From the NCBI GenBank assembly GCA_027574665.1, contig CM050657.1, positions 15,326,404-15,390,403 on the forward strand: 64,000 nucleotides of DNA, in the 5' to 3' direction. Both the position numbers and the translations under genes were made by a program. This document shows positions 63,556-64,000 of the stretch, piece after piece; the first letter of the stretch is position 1; each line of letters starts with the position of its first letter. Below the pieces are notes generated by a model, which was not told the DNA's origin, ran no database searches, and worked only from the letters and a program-made list of their open reading frames with translations. This DNA comes from Rhynochetos jubatus. Taxonomy: Eukaryota; Chordata; Aves; Eurypygiformes; Rhynochetidae.

Positions 63556-63648
63556 TTGAAACTCTAAGTATAGTACATCCCTTGAATTTCTCTTATCTAG
63601 CAAAGCAGTAATATCCTCAAAGAGCTCCAGCAAGCTGGTTAAACACCT
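63556..63648 (-). mobile_element. Eroded LINE (CR1/L2-like) reverse-transcriptase fragment
   Basis: A 31-codon minus-strand stretch reads RCLTSLLELFEDITALLDK, then a short variable spacer, then DVLYLEFQ. This has the spacing of the CR1-clade pattern C-L-T-N-L-L-E-F-F-x-x-V-T, LVDEG, DVVYLDFxKAFD. The catalytic aspartate of YLDF is Glu here and the following KAFD is lost, so it is inactive. No 3' end or flanking repeat is visible, suggesting an old fragment. It was identified by eye from the family pattern. Confidence 0.6.
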
Positions 63649-64000
63649 GACATCGCACGGCTCAGTCCACACCGGCTACTCCTCAGCCTGGCTCCCAGGC
63701 ATCCTCCCTTCCAGGCTGCTCCACGGGCTCGTGACCTGGGCTGCGCTTTGCAGCCAGTGTCTCCAAGTTGCTGTCAATCTTATTTTACAGCTCAGAGACT
63801 GAAAAGGGCAGCTAGGAGCAAAGAGGGTCAGTATTTCCTTTTTTCTTCCCCCCCTCTCCCAAAGATGCCTGAATGCAGCCTCCAATTTTGCATCGCTAAA
63901 ATGATTGCAGATAAAAATAATGCTAGTTAGGAGTTCAAAATAACCGATTTTCCATCCGATGTAGGCAGGTAACCAGATGGCCAAACGCAGTCGTTGGTGA

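Noticed and set aside
63676..63984. Minus-strand 102-codon frame with an aromatic, hydrophobic start
   Set aside because: It lies next to the LINE fragment but does not show RT or endonuclease motifs I can align; left as unassigned sequence.

Overview
The window is vertebrate nuclear DNA, almost certainly from a bird. It is GC-rich and repeat-poor. It carries one recognisable protein gene, EPHB3 (an Eph receptor tyrosine kinase of the ephrin-B class), on the minus strand. The bird assignment rests on three things: the decoded protein matches my memory of chicken EPHB3/Cek10 more closely than of the human protein, an intron holds a solo LTR of a type abundant in avian genomes, and there are no mammalian SINEs or L1. 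The species cannot be named from this sequence.

EPHB3 is complete. I placed 16 coding exons by matching splice sites and reading frame, from the ATG at 42925 down to the stop at 15591. They encode about 991 residues: signal peptide, ephrin-binding domain, cysteine-rich region, two fibronectin III domains, one membrane helix, a juxtamembrane [10 protein letters not shown] motif, an intact tyrosine kinase domain, a SAM domain and a C-terminal PQV/VQV-type PDZ ligand. Intron 1 is about 13 kb and intron 3 about 7.2 kb; the rest are short. The 3' UTR probably runs to a poly(A) signal at 14447-14452. The promoter is a TATA-less CpG island at about 41.7-43.3 kb with CCAAT and GC boxes and a CTCF-like motif.

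Layout by coordinate: 1-14.4 kb is the 3' flank, with no convincing gene, AT-rich islands that look like conserved non-coding elements, simple repeats and an orphan CpG-dense patch at 11.54-11.96 kb. 14.4-43.3 kb is EPHB3. 43.3-64 kb is the 5' flank, also without a convincing gene. It holds further AT-rich islands, a second CpG-dense patch at 46.9-47.1 kb, scattered TCF/LEF-like and RBPJ-like motifs, and an eroded LINE reverse-transcriptase fragment at 63.56-63.65 kb. The single gene sitting in regulatory-looking non-coding DNA fits a developmental receptor controlled by distant enhancers, but enhancer calls here are inferences from composition only.

The less routine observations are a GC-AG intron inside the kinase-coding part, tandem splice acceptors that would add or drop three residues in the second fibronectin domain, a weak donor just after the membrane helix that could yield a kinase-less receptor, a solo LTR in antisense orientation with a near-perfect target-site duplication, and a possible plus-strand first exon about 4.7 kb upstream of EPHB3. 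I found no evidence for a new biological system. Long open frames outside EPHB3 are the chance product of GC-rich DNA.
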